Source of the DNA: an uncultured Bacteroidales bacterium
GTDB lineage: Bacteria; Bacteroidota; Bacteroidia; Bacteroidales; Bacteroidaceae
NCBI GenBank assembly: GCA_937898885.1
Contig: CALDKD010000016.1
Span: forward strand, 1-11,472
DNA length: 11,472 nt
Reading direction: 5' to 3'
The notes beneath the pieces are model-generated. The model saw only the letters and a list, made by a program, of their open reading frames with translations, was not told the origin of the DNA and made no database searches. The translations under genes were made by a program, and so were the position numbers. The first letter of the stretch is position 1. Each line of letters begins with the position of its first letter. This document shows positions 1-6,541 of this stretch, piece by piece.

Positions 1-274
1 ATGCGTTGGACTCCTCAGCGGTGGAGAAACCTGCGTACTGACGGATGGTCCATGGACGCATTACGTACATTGTTGAGTACGGGCCGCGGAGGTTGGGGGC
101 GATACCTGCGGCATAGCTCAGGTGCTCCATGCCTTCCAGGTCTGCCTTTGTATATACAGGCTTCACTTCAATCTTCTCAGGTGTTGACCAAAGTTCATCA
201 GCGCCTGTCTGCTTGCAGCTGCACTCGTTAGCGATGGCAGCCTTGATGTCTATATCTTTAAAATTAGGTTTCAT
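1..274 (-). CDS. mutB: Methylmalonyl-CoA mutase large (catalytic) subunit, N-terminal fragment
   Basis: This is the first 91 codons of a protein that continues past the left edge; the family is usually about 700 residues. The catalytic subunit binds adenosylcobalamin and interconverts succinyl-CoA and (R)-methylmalonyl-CoA in the cytoplasm, the entry to the succinate-propionate route in Bacteroidales. Visible family signatures are KPVYTKADLEGMEH near residues 38-51 and RGPYSTMYVMRPWTIRQYAG near 62-81, followed by FSTAEESNA, the substrate-channel region typical of the large subunit. The start is the ATG at 272-274, 10 bases after the mutA stop, so the two are surely co-transcribed. No Shine-Dalgarno is seen, which is normal for Bacteroidetes. 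One oddity is a Cys-x-Cys pair (ECSC) at about residues 18-19 in the N-terminal extension, echoing the cysteine richness of MutA. Confidence 0.96.
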   Translation of the reverse strand, partial: MKPNFKDIDIKAAIANECSCKQTGADELWSTPEKIEVKPVYTKADLEGMEHLSYAAGIAPNLRGPYSTMYVMRPWTIRQYAGFSTAEESNA

Positions 275-284
275 TGCGCACTGA

Positions 285-2156
285 TTATTTGATGTTCAAC
301 TTGCCGTTGAAATCCTTGAGGGTCTCAAGGACGTTGCAACGTACGTGGATGAAGTTCTCTATGCCCTGAGCCTTGAGGTCCTCCATACATTCAGGAGCAC
401 CTGCCACTACGAAGATGGCCTTGCCGTCCACAGCCTTGAAAGCTGCCGGAGCCAGCTCTGCGTACTCGTCGTCGCTTGAGCAGAGGACGATGATGTCGGC
501 GTTTTTACTGAAAGCAGCCTGAACGCCTTCCTCGATGGTCTTGAATCCTAGGTTATCGATGATCTCGTAACCTGCGCAACCGAAGAAGTTGCCAGAGAAC
601 TGGGCACGTGCCTGACGCATTGCCAGATTGCCGATGGTCAGCATGAATACCTTCGGACGCTTGCCGGAAGCCTCAGTGGCCAGACGCAGCTCCTCGAAGT
701 CAGATGCCAGACGGGCACCGTTGAGAGTAGGATATTCGCTGTCCTTCTTGCAGCAGCATGCCATAGGCTTGCGCTCGCCTGCAATCTCGGTGATGTTCGG
801 GAACTGGTTGCTGCCTACGAGAGTCTCCTTGCGCTTGGCGATGGCCTCGTGACGGGCTGCGCCGGTAGCGTTGATAGCTTCCTGAACCTTGCCGGCCTTG
901 ACCTGAGCCATCATACCGCCATTCTCCTCGATGTCGAGGAACAACTTCCATGCCTGCTCAGCGAGAGCCTGAGTCAGATTCTCGATGTAGTATGAGCCGC
1001 CGGCCGGATCAACGACCTTGTCCATATGTGACTCTTCCTTCAGAAGCAGCTGCTGGTTGCGGGCCAGACGCTCTGAGAAGTCGTCAGGCATCTCGTATGC
1101 GAAGTCAAACGGAGTGACGAGGATTGAGTCCACGCCAGCGATGGCCGCGCTCATTGCCTCTGTCTGTGAGCGGAGCAGGTTGACGTACGGGTCAAACACT
1201 GTCTGGTTGAACTTGGAGGTCTGTGCCTGTGCGTGCATCTTGCAAGAGCAGCGGCAGATGCCGTCTGCAGGCTTGTCCTGGCATGTGCACTCAGGCTTGT
1301 ACTGCTCTACAATCTTGGCCCAGAGCATGCGGGCGGCGCGGAACTTGGCAATCTCCATAAAGTAGTTGGAGCTGACACCGAAGTTGAAACGTATCTTCCT
1401 GGCAACCTTGTTTGCCGGAACGCCGGCCTCAGTGAGGGTGCGCATATATTCGTTACCCCATGCCAGGGCGTAACCGAGCTCCTGATAGCAGTATGCGCCT
1501 GAATCGCTCAGACTTACCGCGTTTGCGGTGAGGCAGCGGAACTTTTTCATCGGAGCGAGAATCTCGATGAGCCTTGCAGCCTGAGACAGACCGTCAGCCT
1601 TGTCGGAACCATACTTCAGAATAGCGTTGATAGGATCGTAGCAGATGCAGCCGCAGATCTTGCTCAGGTCGTATCCCTTCTTGGTGAAGTAATCTACGAG
1701 AGCCTCGGCCTGCTTGCATGCTATGGTCGGGCAAAGTACGAAATCCATACATACACACTCTGCGCAGATTCCCTCCAGAAGGGTCTCAAGGTCCTTGCCC
1801 TCACACAGTGAGTCGCAGATGATGAAGTTGAGCTTGGTGATACCCTTGCCGAGAACCTCAAGAGCCTTTGCGTTGGCAGCCTTGATGTCCTTGCAGCAGA
1901 TGCCCTGAGCCACCTTCCAGTCGTTGTCGGCCTTGATGCCGCGCTTGAATGGAAACTCACCCGGTTTTGTACAGGTGTCCAGACCTGCCAGATTCTCCTC
2001 GCGGTAGAACGGCTGAACTTTGAATCCTTCGTTTGTCCTCCAAACGAGTTTCTTCTCGAAATCGGCGCCCTTCAGATCCTCTGTGATCTTGGCCATCCAC
2101 TCCTCGGTGGATACTGGCGGAAACTCGGAGAAGAGTTTTTCCTTGTTGTTTGCCAT
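285..2156 (-). CDS. mutA: Methylmalonyl-CoA mutase small (beta) subunit, cysteine-rich
   Basis: A 623-residue partner of MutB in the heterodimeric B12-dependent mutase. In this family the small subunit is structural and does not bind cobalamin or react with substrate. Residues about 1-440 form the TIM-barrel-like domain (SEFPPVSTEEWMAKITEDLKG near 10-30; FDPYVNLLRSQTEAMSAAIAG at 321-341; DPAGGSYYIE at 383-392). Residues about 500-623 form the B12-binding-like fold. The cobalamin motif DxHxxG is absent there (SGNFFGCAGYE at 521-531), as expected for the non-catalytic chain. Length is normal. The protein is odd in having 27 cysteines, including CxC and CCC clusters at 290-305 and 467-469. It starts at ATG 2154-2156, behind a well-matched promoter and a leader of about 55 bases, and precedes mutB by 10 bases. 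Identification is confident; the meaning of the cysteines is unknown. Confidence 0.96.
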   Translation of the reverse strand: MANNKEKLFSEFPPVSTEEWMAKITEDLKGADFEKKLVWRTNEGFKVQPFYREENLAGLDTCTKPGEFPFKRGIKADNDWKVAQGICCKDIKAANAKALEVLGKGITKLNFIICDSLCEGKDLETLLEGICAECVCMDFVLCPTIACKQAEALVDYFTKKGYDLSKICGCICYDPINAILKYGSDKADGLSQAARLIEILAPMKKFRCLTANAVSLSDSGAYCYQELGYALAWGNEYMRTLTEAGVPANKVARKIRFNFGVSSNYFMEIAKFRAARMLWAKIVEQYKPECTCQDKPADGICRCSCKMHAQAQTSKFNQTVFDPYVNLLRSQTEAMSAAIAGVDSILVTPFDFAYEMPDDFSERLARNQQLLLKEESHMDKVVDPAGGSYYIENLTQALAEQAWKLFLDIEENGGMMAQVKAGKVQEAINATGAARHEAIAKRKETLVGSNQFPNITEIAGERKPMACCCKKDSEYPTLNGARLASDFEELRLATEASGKRPKVFMLTIGNLAMRQARAQFSGNFFGCAGYEIIDNLGFKTIEEGVQAAFSKNADIIVLCSSDDEYAELAPAAFKAVDGKAIFVVAGAPECMEDLKAQGIENFIHVRCNVLETLKDFNGKLNIK

Positions 2157-2216
2157 AATTTTGTTTGAACTTATGTTTAAGTTTTAATGAAAATGCATAC
2201 TATTTCACAAGTCTTG

Positions 2217-2248
2217 CAAAGTTAACCTATTTGTCTGGCTAAAACAAA
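2217..2248 (-). promoter_or_regulatory. Bacteroidetes-type promoter of mutAB
   Basis: On the minus strand TTTG (2245-2248) is followed after exactly 20 bases by TAACTTTG (2217-2224). This matches the Bacteroidetes primary-sigma consensus (-33 TTTG, -7 TAnnTTTG). Transcription would start around 2210-2213, giving a leader of about 55 bases, too short for a cobalamin riboswitch. The -33 element lies inside the T-run of the upstream terminator. Confidence 0.8.
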
Positions 2249-2277
2249 AAAAAGAGCGACTTGTTTGCCGCTCTTTT
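2242..2277 (-). terminator. Intrinsic terminator of the MATE-to-Spy-like gene cluster
   Basis: On the minus strand AAAAGAGCG (2269-2277) pairs perfectly with CGCTCTTTT (2250-2258) around a 10-base loop. The T-run continues beyond the stem to eight Ts, then G and four more Ts. It begins 21 bases after the stop codon at 2299. Read on the plus strand the stem is also followed by a short T-run, but no plus-strand gene ends here. Confidence 0.85.
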
Positions 2278-2298
2278 CTCAATGTTATGAACCGATGA

Positions 2299-2742
2299 TT
2301 ATCTTGGGCCGCCCATTCCGCCGCCAAAGCCTCCCTGCTGCATCTGCTGACGACGCTCCTCCTGAGCCTTCTGGTACTTTGCGTACTGCTCCTCGGTAAG
2401 GATGGACTTGATCTTGGCCTGCTGCTTCTCGCGTCTTGCCTGCATCTCCTTCATCATCTCCTCGTTCGGCTGACCCATCTGTGGCTGCTCACCGCTCTCC
2501 ATCATCTTCTGCATACGCTCCATCTGCTCCTTCTGCTGAGCCTTGTAGAAAACAAGAAGAGAATCCTGCTGAGCCTTTGTGAGGTCCAGACCCTCGCCGA
2601 TACGGTCAACCTGACGCTGGGCCATCTGGTCAGGATCAAAATCACCACCACCGAAACCGCCGCCCATCGGGCCGCCGAAACCCTGTGCAAAGCCGAATGA
2701 TGAAACCATCATAGCTGCAATTGCGAAAAATAACTTCTTCAT
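2299..2742 (-). CDS. Small secreted Spy/DUF4890-like protein with Gly-rich ends
   Basis: A 147-residue protein with a clear signal peptide: MKKLFFAIAAMMVSSFGFAQ, with cleavage expected after FA near residue 19, so periplasmic. The mature part has a Gly/Met/Phe-rich start (GFGGPMGGGFGGGDFD), then a highly charged, Gln/Met-rich helical region (about residues 35-135). The helix contains LTKAQQDSLL and LTEEQYAKYQ, both matching the LTxxQ pattern of Spy/CpxP-type envelope chaperones and of Bacteroidetes DUF4890 proteins. It ends in GGFGGGMGGPR. The likely role is an envelope-stress or folding helper, inferred from the family pattern only. It is the last gene of the minus-strand cluster, 82 bases after the phosphoesterase, with a strong terminator behind it. 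No good promoter is visible directly upstream. Alternative: an uncharacterised Gly-rich periplasmic protein. Confidence 0.85.
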   Translation of the reverse strand: MKKLFFAIAAMMVSSFGFAQGFGGPMGGGFGGGDFDPDQMAQRQVDRIGEGLDLTKAQQDSLLVFYKAQQKEQMERMQKMMESGEQPQMGQPNEEMMKEMQARREKQQAKIKSILTEEQYAKYQKAQEERRQQMQQGGFGGGMGGPR

Positions 2743-2825
2743 TTTTTGTCGTTTATTTAGTTAATACATTGATATCTTCCAATGGATATCGTTACTTTGA
2801 CTAGTCGTCCTCTCAATGGTTTAAT

Positions 2826-3347
2826 CTATTGCTCCAGAATCTGGATGTGCGAGTTGTCCTGCTCCAGCTCGATTACATCAAGGTCACGGAATTTCTTTCC
2901 GTCTATTGTCAGGCGGACCAGGGTCCTGACTTTCTGCCATCCCTGCAGGCCTGCGGCCCCCGGATTCATATAAAGCATCCCAAGCGTTGTGTCATATTGA
3001 ACCTTCAGGATGTGCGAGTGCCCGCAGACAAAGAGATCCGGCGTGCTCATGGAGAGCTGGGTGCGTATGCTGTGGTCATAGTGTCCTGGAGTGCCGCCGA
3101 TGTGCTTCAGCAGAATCTCCGCGTCCTCAACTTTGAAACGGCAGGTCTCGCTATATGCGGCCCTTACCTCGGCACCGTCGCAATTGCCATAGACGGCCCT
3201 CAGCGGCGCTATCGCGCCAAGCCGCTCCGCTACTGCGAAAGCACCGATATCACCCGCGTGCCATATCTCATCGCATTCGCCCAGATACTTTGCATAGCGG
3301 TCGTCCCAGCAACTGTGGGTGTCAGATATCAGTCCGATGCGCGTCAT
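2826..3347 (-). CDS. YfcE/MJ0936-type metallophosphoesterase
   Basis: A 173-residue calcineurin-like phosphoesterase of the small YfcE/MJ0936 class, expected to hydrolyse phosphodiesters with two metal ions in the cytoplasm; the natural substrate is unknown. Metal-binding motifs appear in order: SDTH at 8-11 (D9, H11), GDIG at 32-35 (D33), GNCD at 54-57 (N55), H82 in LLKHIGG, GHSH at 109-112 (H110, H112) and the NPGAAG signature at 128-133. All expected ligands are present and the length is normal, so it should be active. The start is ATG 3345-3347, one base after the stop of the kinase-like gene, which points to translational coupling. Neighbours do not reveal a substrate. Confidence 0.93.
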   Translation of the reverse strand: MTRIGLISDTHSCWDDRYAKYLGECDEIWHAGDIGAFAVAERLGAIAPLRAVYGNCDGAEVRAAYSETCRFKVEDAEILLKHIGGTPGHYDHSIRTQLSMSTPDLFVCGHSHILKVQYDTTLGMLYMNPGAAGLQGWQKVRTLVRLTIDGKKFRDLDVIELEQDNSHIQILEQ

Positions 3348-3348
3348 A

Positions 3349-3966
3349 TCAGATGCAGAGCTTCTTGCGTGCTATGTCCAGAATAATCTCCGCGCATCTC
3401 TCTGTCCCGAAAACCGATGTGCTCAGACACAGGTCATAAGTAGTGGAATCGCCCCATTTCCATCCGGTGAAGTAGTTGAAATAGGAGGCGCGCTTGCGGT
3501 CGGCATCCTCAATAAGACTGCGGGCCTTGCGCTCATCGCAGTTGTCGTGCTCGCAGATACGGCGGATGCGGTCCTCGGGAGTCGCGGTCAGGAAAACATT
3601 AAGTATGCGGTCGCTGTCACGCAGGATATAGCCTGCGCAACGTCCTATGATGATGCAGTCCTCTTGTGAGTGAATCTTGCGGATGGCATCACTCTGAAGC
3701 TTGAAAATGGACTCATTGCTCATATAGTTCCTTGTGAGTCCTCCCTCCGTCAGATGATTCAGGAGAAGCGAGCGGAGACGTTTGCGCGATGTCTCCTCGT
3801 CGGCCTTCACAAAGAGCTCCTCGCTGAAGCCACTTTCTTCCGATGCGCTTTTCAGAAGCTTCTTGTCATAGACGTTGATTCCCAACTCTTCAGAGAGAAT
3901 TTTTGCGACAGCCCTTCCGCCGCTGCCTATCTGGCGGCCGATGTTGATAGCATAGTGAGCATCCAT
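3349..3966 (-). CDS. Cytidylate kinase-like P-loop protein
   Basis: A 205-residue protein of the cytidylate kinase-like family (Cytidylate_kin2 type), common in Bacteroidetes and Firmicutes and distinct from the main Cmk. The nucleotide-binding loop is INIGRQIGSGGR at residues 7-18. YDKKLL at 33-38 follows, then IIGRCAGYILRD near 105-116, an Arg-rich lid-like region, and the conserved tail FNYFTGWKWGDSTTYDLCLS near 163-182. It probably phosphorylates a nucleotide or related small molecule; the substrate is not established for this subgroup. The start is ATG 3964-3966, 3 bases after the MATE stop. It lies 1 base from the phosphoesterase, so the three genes are very likely one transcript. Confidence 0.9.
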   Translation of the reverse strand: MDAHYAINIGRQIGSGGRAVAKILSEELGINVYDKKLLKSASEESGFSEELFVKADEETSRKRLRSLLLNHLTEGGLTRNYMSNESIFKLQSDAIRKIHSQEDCIIIGRCAGYILRDSDRILNVFLTATPEDRIRRICEHDNCDERKARSLIEDADRKRASYFNYFTGWKWGDSTTYDLCLSTSVFGTERCAEIILDIARKKLCI

Positions 3967-3969
3967 ATT

Positions 3970-5334
3970 CTATTTTACATTAAGTGATGTGTTCTTTTTG
4001 AATTTTCTCAATTGAGCGTAGAGCAGTACCGCCGCCAGAATCACAGATATGGCATCAGACACCGGCAGGCTGTACCACACACCGTCAATACCCGCAAACT
4101 TTGGCAGTATGAACAGGCACGGAACAAGAATGATGAGCTGTCTGGAGAGTGACAGCAGAATGGACTTGCCAGGCATACCTATACTCTGGAAGAAGTTGCC
4201 GGTAACCATCTGGAAACCTATCAGCGGGAACACAAGGAAAGTCTTGTGCATTCCATTGCGTGCCAGGGCGGTAAGTGTCTGGTCATTTGTGAATATCCTG
4301 ATACAGGGTACGGACAGAAACTCACCGGTGACGAATCCCACTGTCATTATGATGGTTGCGAATATTATGGATATGCGCAGCACCTTTAATACACGGTCAA
4401 GCTTGCGCGCTCCGAAATTGTATCCGGCGATAGGCTGCATAGCCTGGTTTATGCCCATTGATATCATAACGAATACAAATGCGATGCTGTTCACGATGCT
4501 GTAAGCTCCGATGGCAAGGTCACCTCCGTATGAAAGCAGGCTCCGGTTGATAATGAGTACCACAAGACAGGCCGCGGCATTCATAAGGCAGGGCGAGAGG
4601 CCTATGGTAAGCATGTTCTTTACCAGATTCCAACGGAGTCTGAATGTGCCGCGCTGCAGATGAATAAGCTCATTCTTGTCTGAAAGCTGGATGCACTGCC
4701 AGATGAAGGCAAGAACCTGTGATATCACAGTGGCGATTGCCGCTCCCTTGATACCCCAATGAAACACCATTATAAAAAGGTAGTCAAGCACGGTGTTCAG
4801 CAGTACCGTCCCTATGGTGGCTACCATAGCCTTCTTGGGATGTCCGGCTGAGCGCAGGATGCAGTTGATGCCAAGGTACAGGTGCGTGAATGCGTTTCCT
4901 ATGAGGATAATCGACATATAGTCGCGGGCGTAGGCGATGGTGGTCTCCGTCGCTCCGAACAAAGTAAGTATCGGATTGATGAACAACAGTCCGAGCGCTC
5001 CGAACACTATGCCTATTATGACATTGAGGGTGATGGAGTTTCCGAAAAGGATGAGCGCGCTATCGTTGTCTCTCTGTCCGAGCTTGAGCGATATCATTGT
5101 GCCGGAGCCGACCCCGACCATCGAGCCCACGGCGGCTGACAGGTTCATCAGCGGAAATGTCACCGCCAGTCCGGAGAGTGCCAGCGCATCGACTCCGTGC
5201 CCGATGAAAGCCCGGTCAACGATATTGTACAACGATGACGCCACCATTGCCGTGATAGCCGGCAGCGCATATCTTATCAGTAATTTACCAATTCTCTCTG
5301 TGCCCAATTCGGTGGGCGTTCTCAACTCTGCCAT
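3970..5334 (-). CDS. MATE-family efflux transporter
   Basis: A 454-residue inner-membrane transporter of the MATE superfamily, expected to export drugs or metabolites using a Na+ or H+ gradient. The N-terminus (RIGKLLIRYALPAITAMVAS, then SLYNIVDRAFIGHG) is typical, as are GINCILRSAGHPKKAM in the first half and INQAMQPIAGYNFGARKLDR in the second. About 12 hydrophobic segments are visible in two similar halves, and length is normal. The reading frame is open 8 codons further up to a TTG at 5356-5358, but that TTG lies inside the predicted -7 element. The ATG at 5332-5334, preceded by AAGAGAAG, is therefore the better start. It is the first gene of the minus-strand cluster and is read divergently from mnmA. 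The substrate cannot be told from sequence. Confidence 0.94.
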   Translation of the reverse strand: MAELRTPTELGTERIGKLLIRYALPAITAMVASSLYNIVDRAFIGHGVDALALSGLAVTFPLMNLSAAVGSMVGVGSGTMISLKLGQRDNDSALILFGNSITLNVIIGIVFGALGLLFINPILTLFGATETTIAYARDYMSIILIGNAFTHLYLGINCILRSAGHPKKAMVATIGTVLLNTVLDYLFIMVFHWGIKGAAIATVISQVLAFIWQCIQLSDKNELIHLQRGTFRLRWNLVKNMLTIGLSPCLMNAAACLVVLIINRSLLSYGGDLAIGAYSIVNSIAFVFVMISMGINQAMQPIAGYNFGARKLDRVLKVLRISIIFATIIMTVGFVTGEFLSVPCIRIFTNDQTLTALARNGMHKTFLVFPLIGFQMVTGNFFQSIGMPGKSILLSLSRQLIILVPCLFILPKFAGIDGVWYSLPVSDAISVILAAVLLYAQLRKFKKNTSLNVK

Positions 5335-5355
5335 TACTTCTCTTGTTTTCAACTG

Positions 5356-5363
5356 CAAAATTA
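5356..5363 (-). promoter_or_regulatory. -7 element for the MATE gene cluster
   Basis: TAATTTTG on the minus strand fits the Bacteroidetes -7 consensus TAnnTTTG. Transcription would begin near 5350, about 17 bases before the ATG at 5334. No TTTG is found at the expected -33 position, so the promoter may be weak or helped by an activator. The element covers the only upstream alternative start codon (TTG 5356-5358). Confidence 0.6.
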
Positions 5364-5385
5364 CTCAATATATGAACTCTTTGTT

Positions 5386-5416
5386 TTCGCCGAAAAGCAG
5401 ATTTAATGTATTTTTG
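5386..5416 (+). promoter_or_regulatory. Promoter of the mnmA-xseA-xseB-GH130 operon
   Basis: TATTTTTG at 5409-5416 is a full match to TAnnTTTG. An imperfect -33 element, TTCG at 5386-5389, lies 19 bases upstream; a perfect TTTG at 5380-5383 is 25 bases away, too far. Predicted transcription start is near 5421, with a leader of about 26 bases. Confidence 0.6.
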
Positions 5417-5432
5417 CGTATTCGCATCCACA

Positions 5433-5439
5433 AGAGGAG
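5433..5439 (+). promoter_or_regulatory. Ribosome binding site of mnmA
   Basis: AGAGGAG ends 7 bases before ATG 5447-5449. A strong Shine-Dalgarno is uncommon in Bacteroidetes. It supports this ATG over the in-frame extension that stays open upstream into the MATE gene. Confidence 0.65.
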
Positions 5440-5446
5440 CTGGAGA

Positions 5447-6541
5447 ATGGACAGGGTTCTGGTAGGAATGAGCGGTGGCATAGACAGTACGGCCACGTGT
5501 CTTCTGCTTCAGAGGCAGGGGTACCACGTGATTGGCCTTACCATCCGCAATCACGACCTTGGCATTGGCGATGGCAATGCTGAGCCGCCGTATGTCGCCG
5601 ACGCCTGCAGTGCAGCCTTGCGTATGGGAATTGAGCATCACGTGGCCGATGAGCGTGAGGCATTTGACCGCGATGTGGCGATGCCGTTCGCGCTCAAGTG
5701 GCTGGAGGGACAGACTCCCAATCCCTGTGTAGAGTGCAATCCCCGTTTCAAGTTCCGTGTGCTGACGGAGTGGGCCGACAGGCTTGGATGTCAGAGAATA
5801 GCGACAGGCCATTATGCCAGGATTGCCTTGGACAATGGCACATACTTCATTGAGCGTGGTGCGGATGAGCGGAAAGACCAGAGCTATTTTCTATGGAGGC
5901 TCGGTCAGAGCGTGCTGGCCCGCACTCTCTTTCCGATTGGCGGGATGAGGAAAGATCAGGTGCGCTCCTTCCTTGAAAGTGAGGGATTTGAGATTCATCC
6001 GTCGGGAGGCGAGAGTATGGAGGTCTGCTTCATTGAGAAGGATTATCGCGCTTACCTGCGCGGGCGCATTCCCGATATTGACTCAAAGATTGGCCCGGGC
6101 CGTTTCGTTGACAGCGAGGGTAAGGTTATTGGGGAGCATAAAGGTTATCCTTATTATACTATAGGCCAGCGCAAGGGCCTGGAGGTGGCTTTCGGCTCTC
6201 CCAGATATGTGCTGAAGACCAATCCCGATAAGAATACTGTGATGCTGGGACTTCCTGAGCAACTTGATGCGGAGTATATGCTGGTGCGTGAGCCTCATTT
6301 TCTGATAAGCCATAAGGATATTCCCGATGGAGCGCTGAGCGTGAGGATACGTTACCGCAGCAGGGCAATCCGCTGTACTGTAGTACGCGAGGTGGAGCCC
6401 GATGTGCTGCTTGTGCGCTTTATGGAGCCGGCATCAGCCATAGCTCCGGGACAGTCTGCCGTATTTTATATTGGCGACCGTGTGGCAGGCGGGGCTCTCA
6501 TAGCCTCGCAGCGGGGAATAAACCAATACATTGAACAATGA
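5447..6541 (+). CDS. mnmA: tRNA-uridine 2-sulfurtransferase MnmA
   Basis: A 364-residue cytoplasmic enzyme that thiolates U34 of Lys, Glu and Gln tRNAs, using ATP to adenylate the base and a persulfide sulfur donor. The PP-loop SGGIDS is at residues 9-14. The two catalytic cysteines are C94 in TPNPCVECN and C194 in SMEVCFI. Other family markers are ATGHYARI at 119-126, DQSYFLWRL at 144-152 and YYTIGQRKGL in the central domain, followed by a C-terminal beta-barrel. Length is normal and all key residues are present. Several Bacteroidales carry two or three MnmA paralogues, so this may not be the only copy. The frame stays open about 170 codons upstream antisense to the MATE gene, but homology, the Shine-Dalgarno and the promoter all place the start at 5447. 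The stop overlaps the xseA start (ATGA). Confidence 0.95.
   Translation: MDRVLVGMSGGIDSTATCLLLQRQGYHVIGLTIRNHDLGIGDGNAEPPYVADACSAALRMGIEHHVADEREAFDRDVAMPFALKWLEGQTPNPCVECNPRFKFRVLTEWADRLGCQRIATGHYARIALDNGTYFIERGADERKDQSYFLWRLGQSVLARTLFPIGGMRKDQVRSFLESEGFEIHPSGGESMEVCFIEKDYRAYLRGRIPDIDSKIGPGRFVDSEGKVIGEHKGYPYYTIGQRKGLEVAFGSPRYVLKTNPDKNTVMLGLPEQLDAEYMLVREPHFLISHKDIPDGALSVRIRYRSRAIRCTVVREVEPDVLLVRFMEPASAIAPGQSAVFYIGDRVAGGALIASQRGINQYIEQ

Noticed and set aside
1018..1365. Open frame of 115 codons on the plus strand inside mutA
   Set aside because: It is an antisense shadow of mutA with no recognisable domain, promoter or ribosome site; other long antisense frames across mutA, the MATE, phosphoesterase and LRR genes were rejected for the same reason.
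285..2156. MutA as an inactive, degenerate mutase because it lacks DxHxxG
   Set aside because: Loss of the cobalamin motif is normal for the small subunit of the heterodimeric enzyme; it is not a sign of decay.
2157..2216. Cobalamin riboswitch before mutA
   Set aside because: The leader after the predicted start site is only about 55 bases and AT-rich, with no B12-box-like sequence. The only fold seen is a weak 6-base A/T stem at 2168-2183.
4937..5446. In-frame upstream extension of mnmA by 170 codons
   Set aside because: It is antisense to the MATE gene. MnmA homology begins at the ATG at 5447, which has its own Shine-Dalgarno and promoter.
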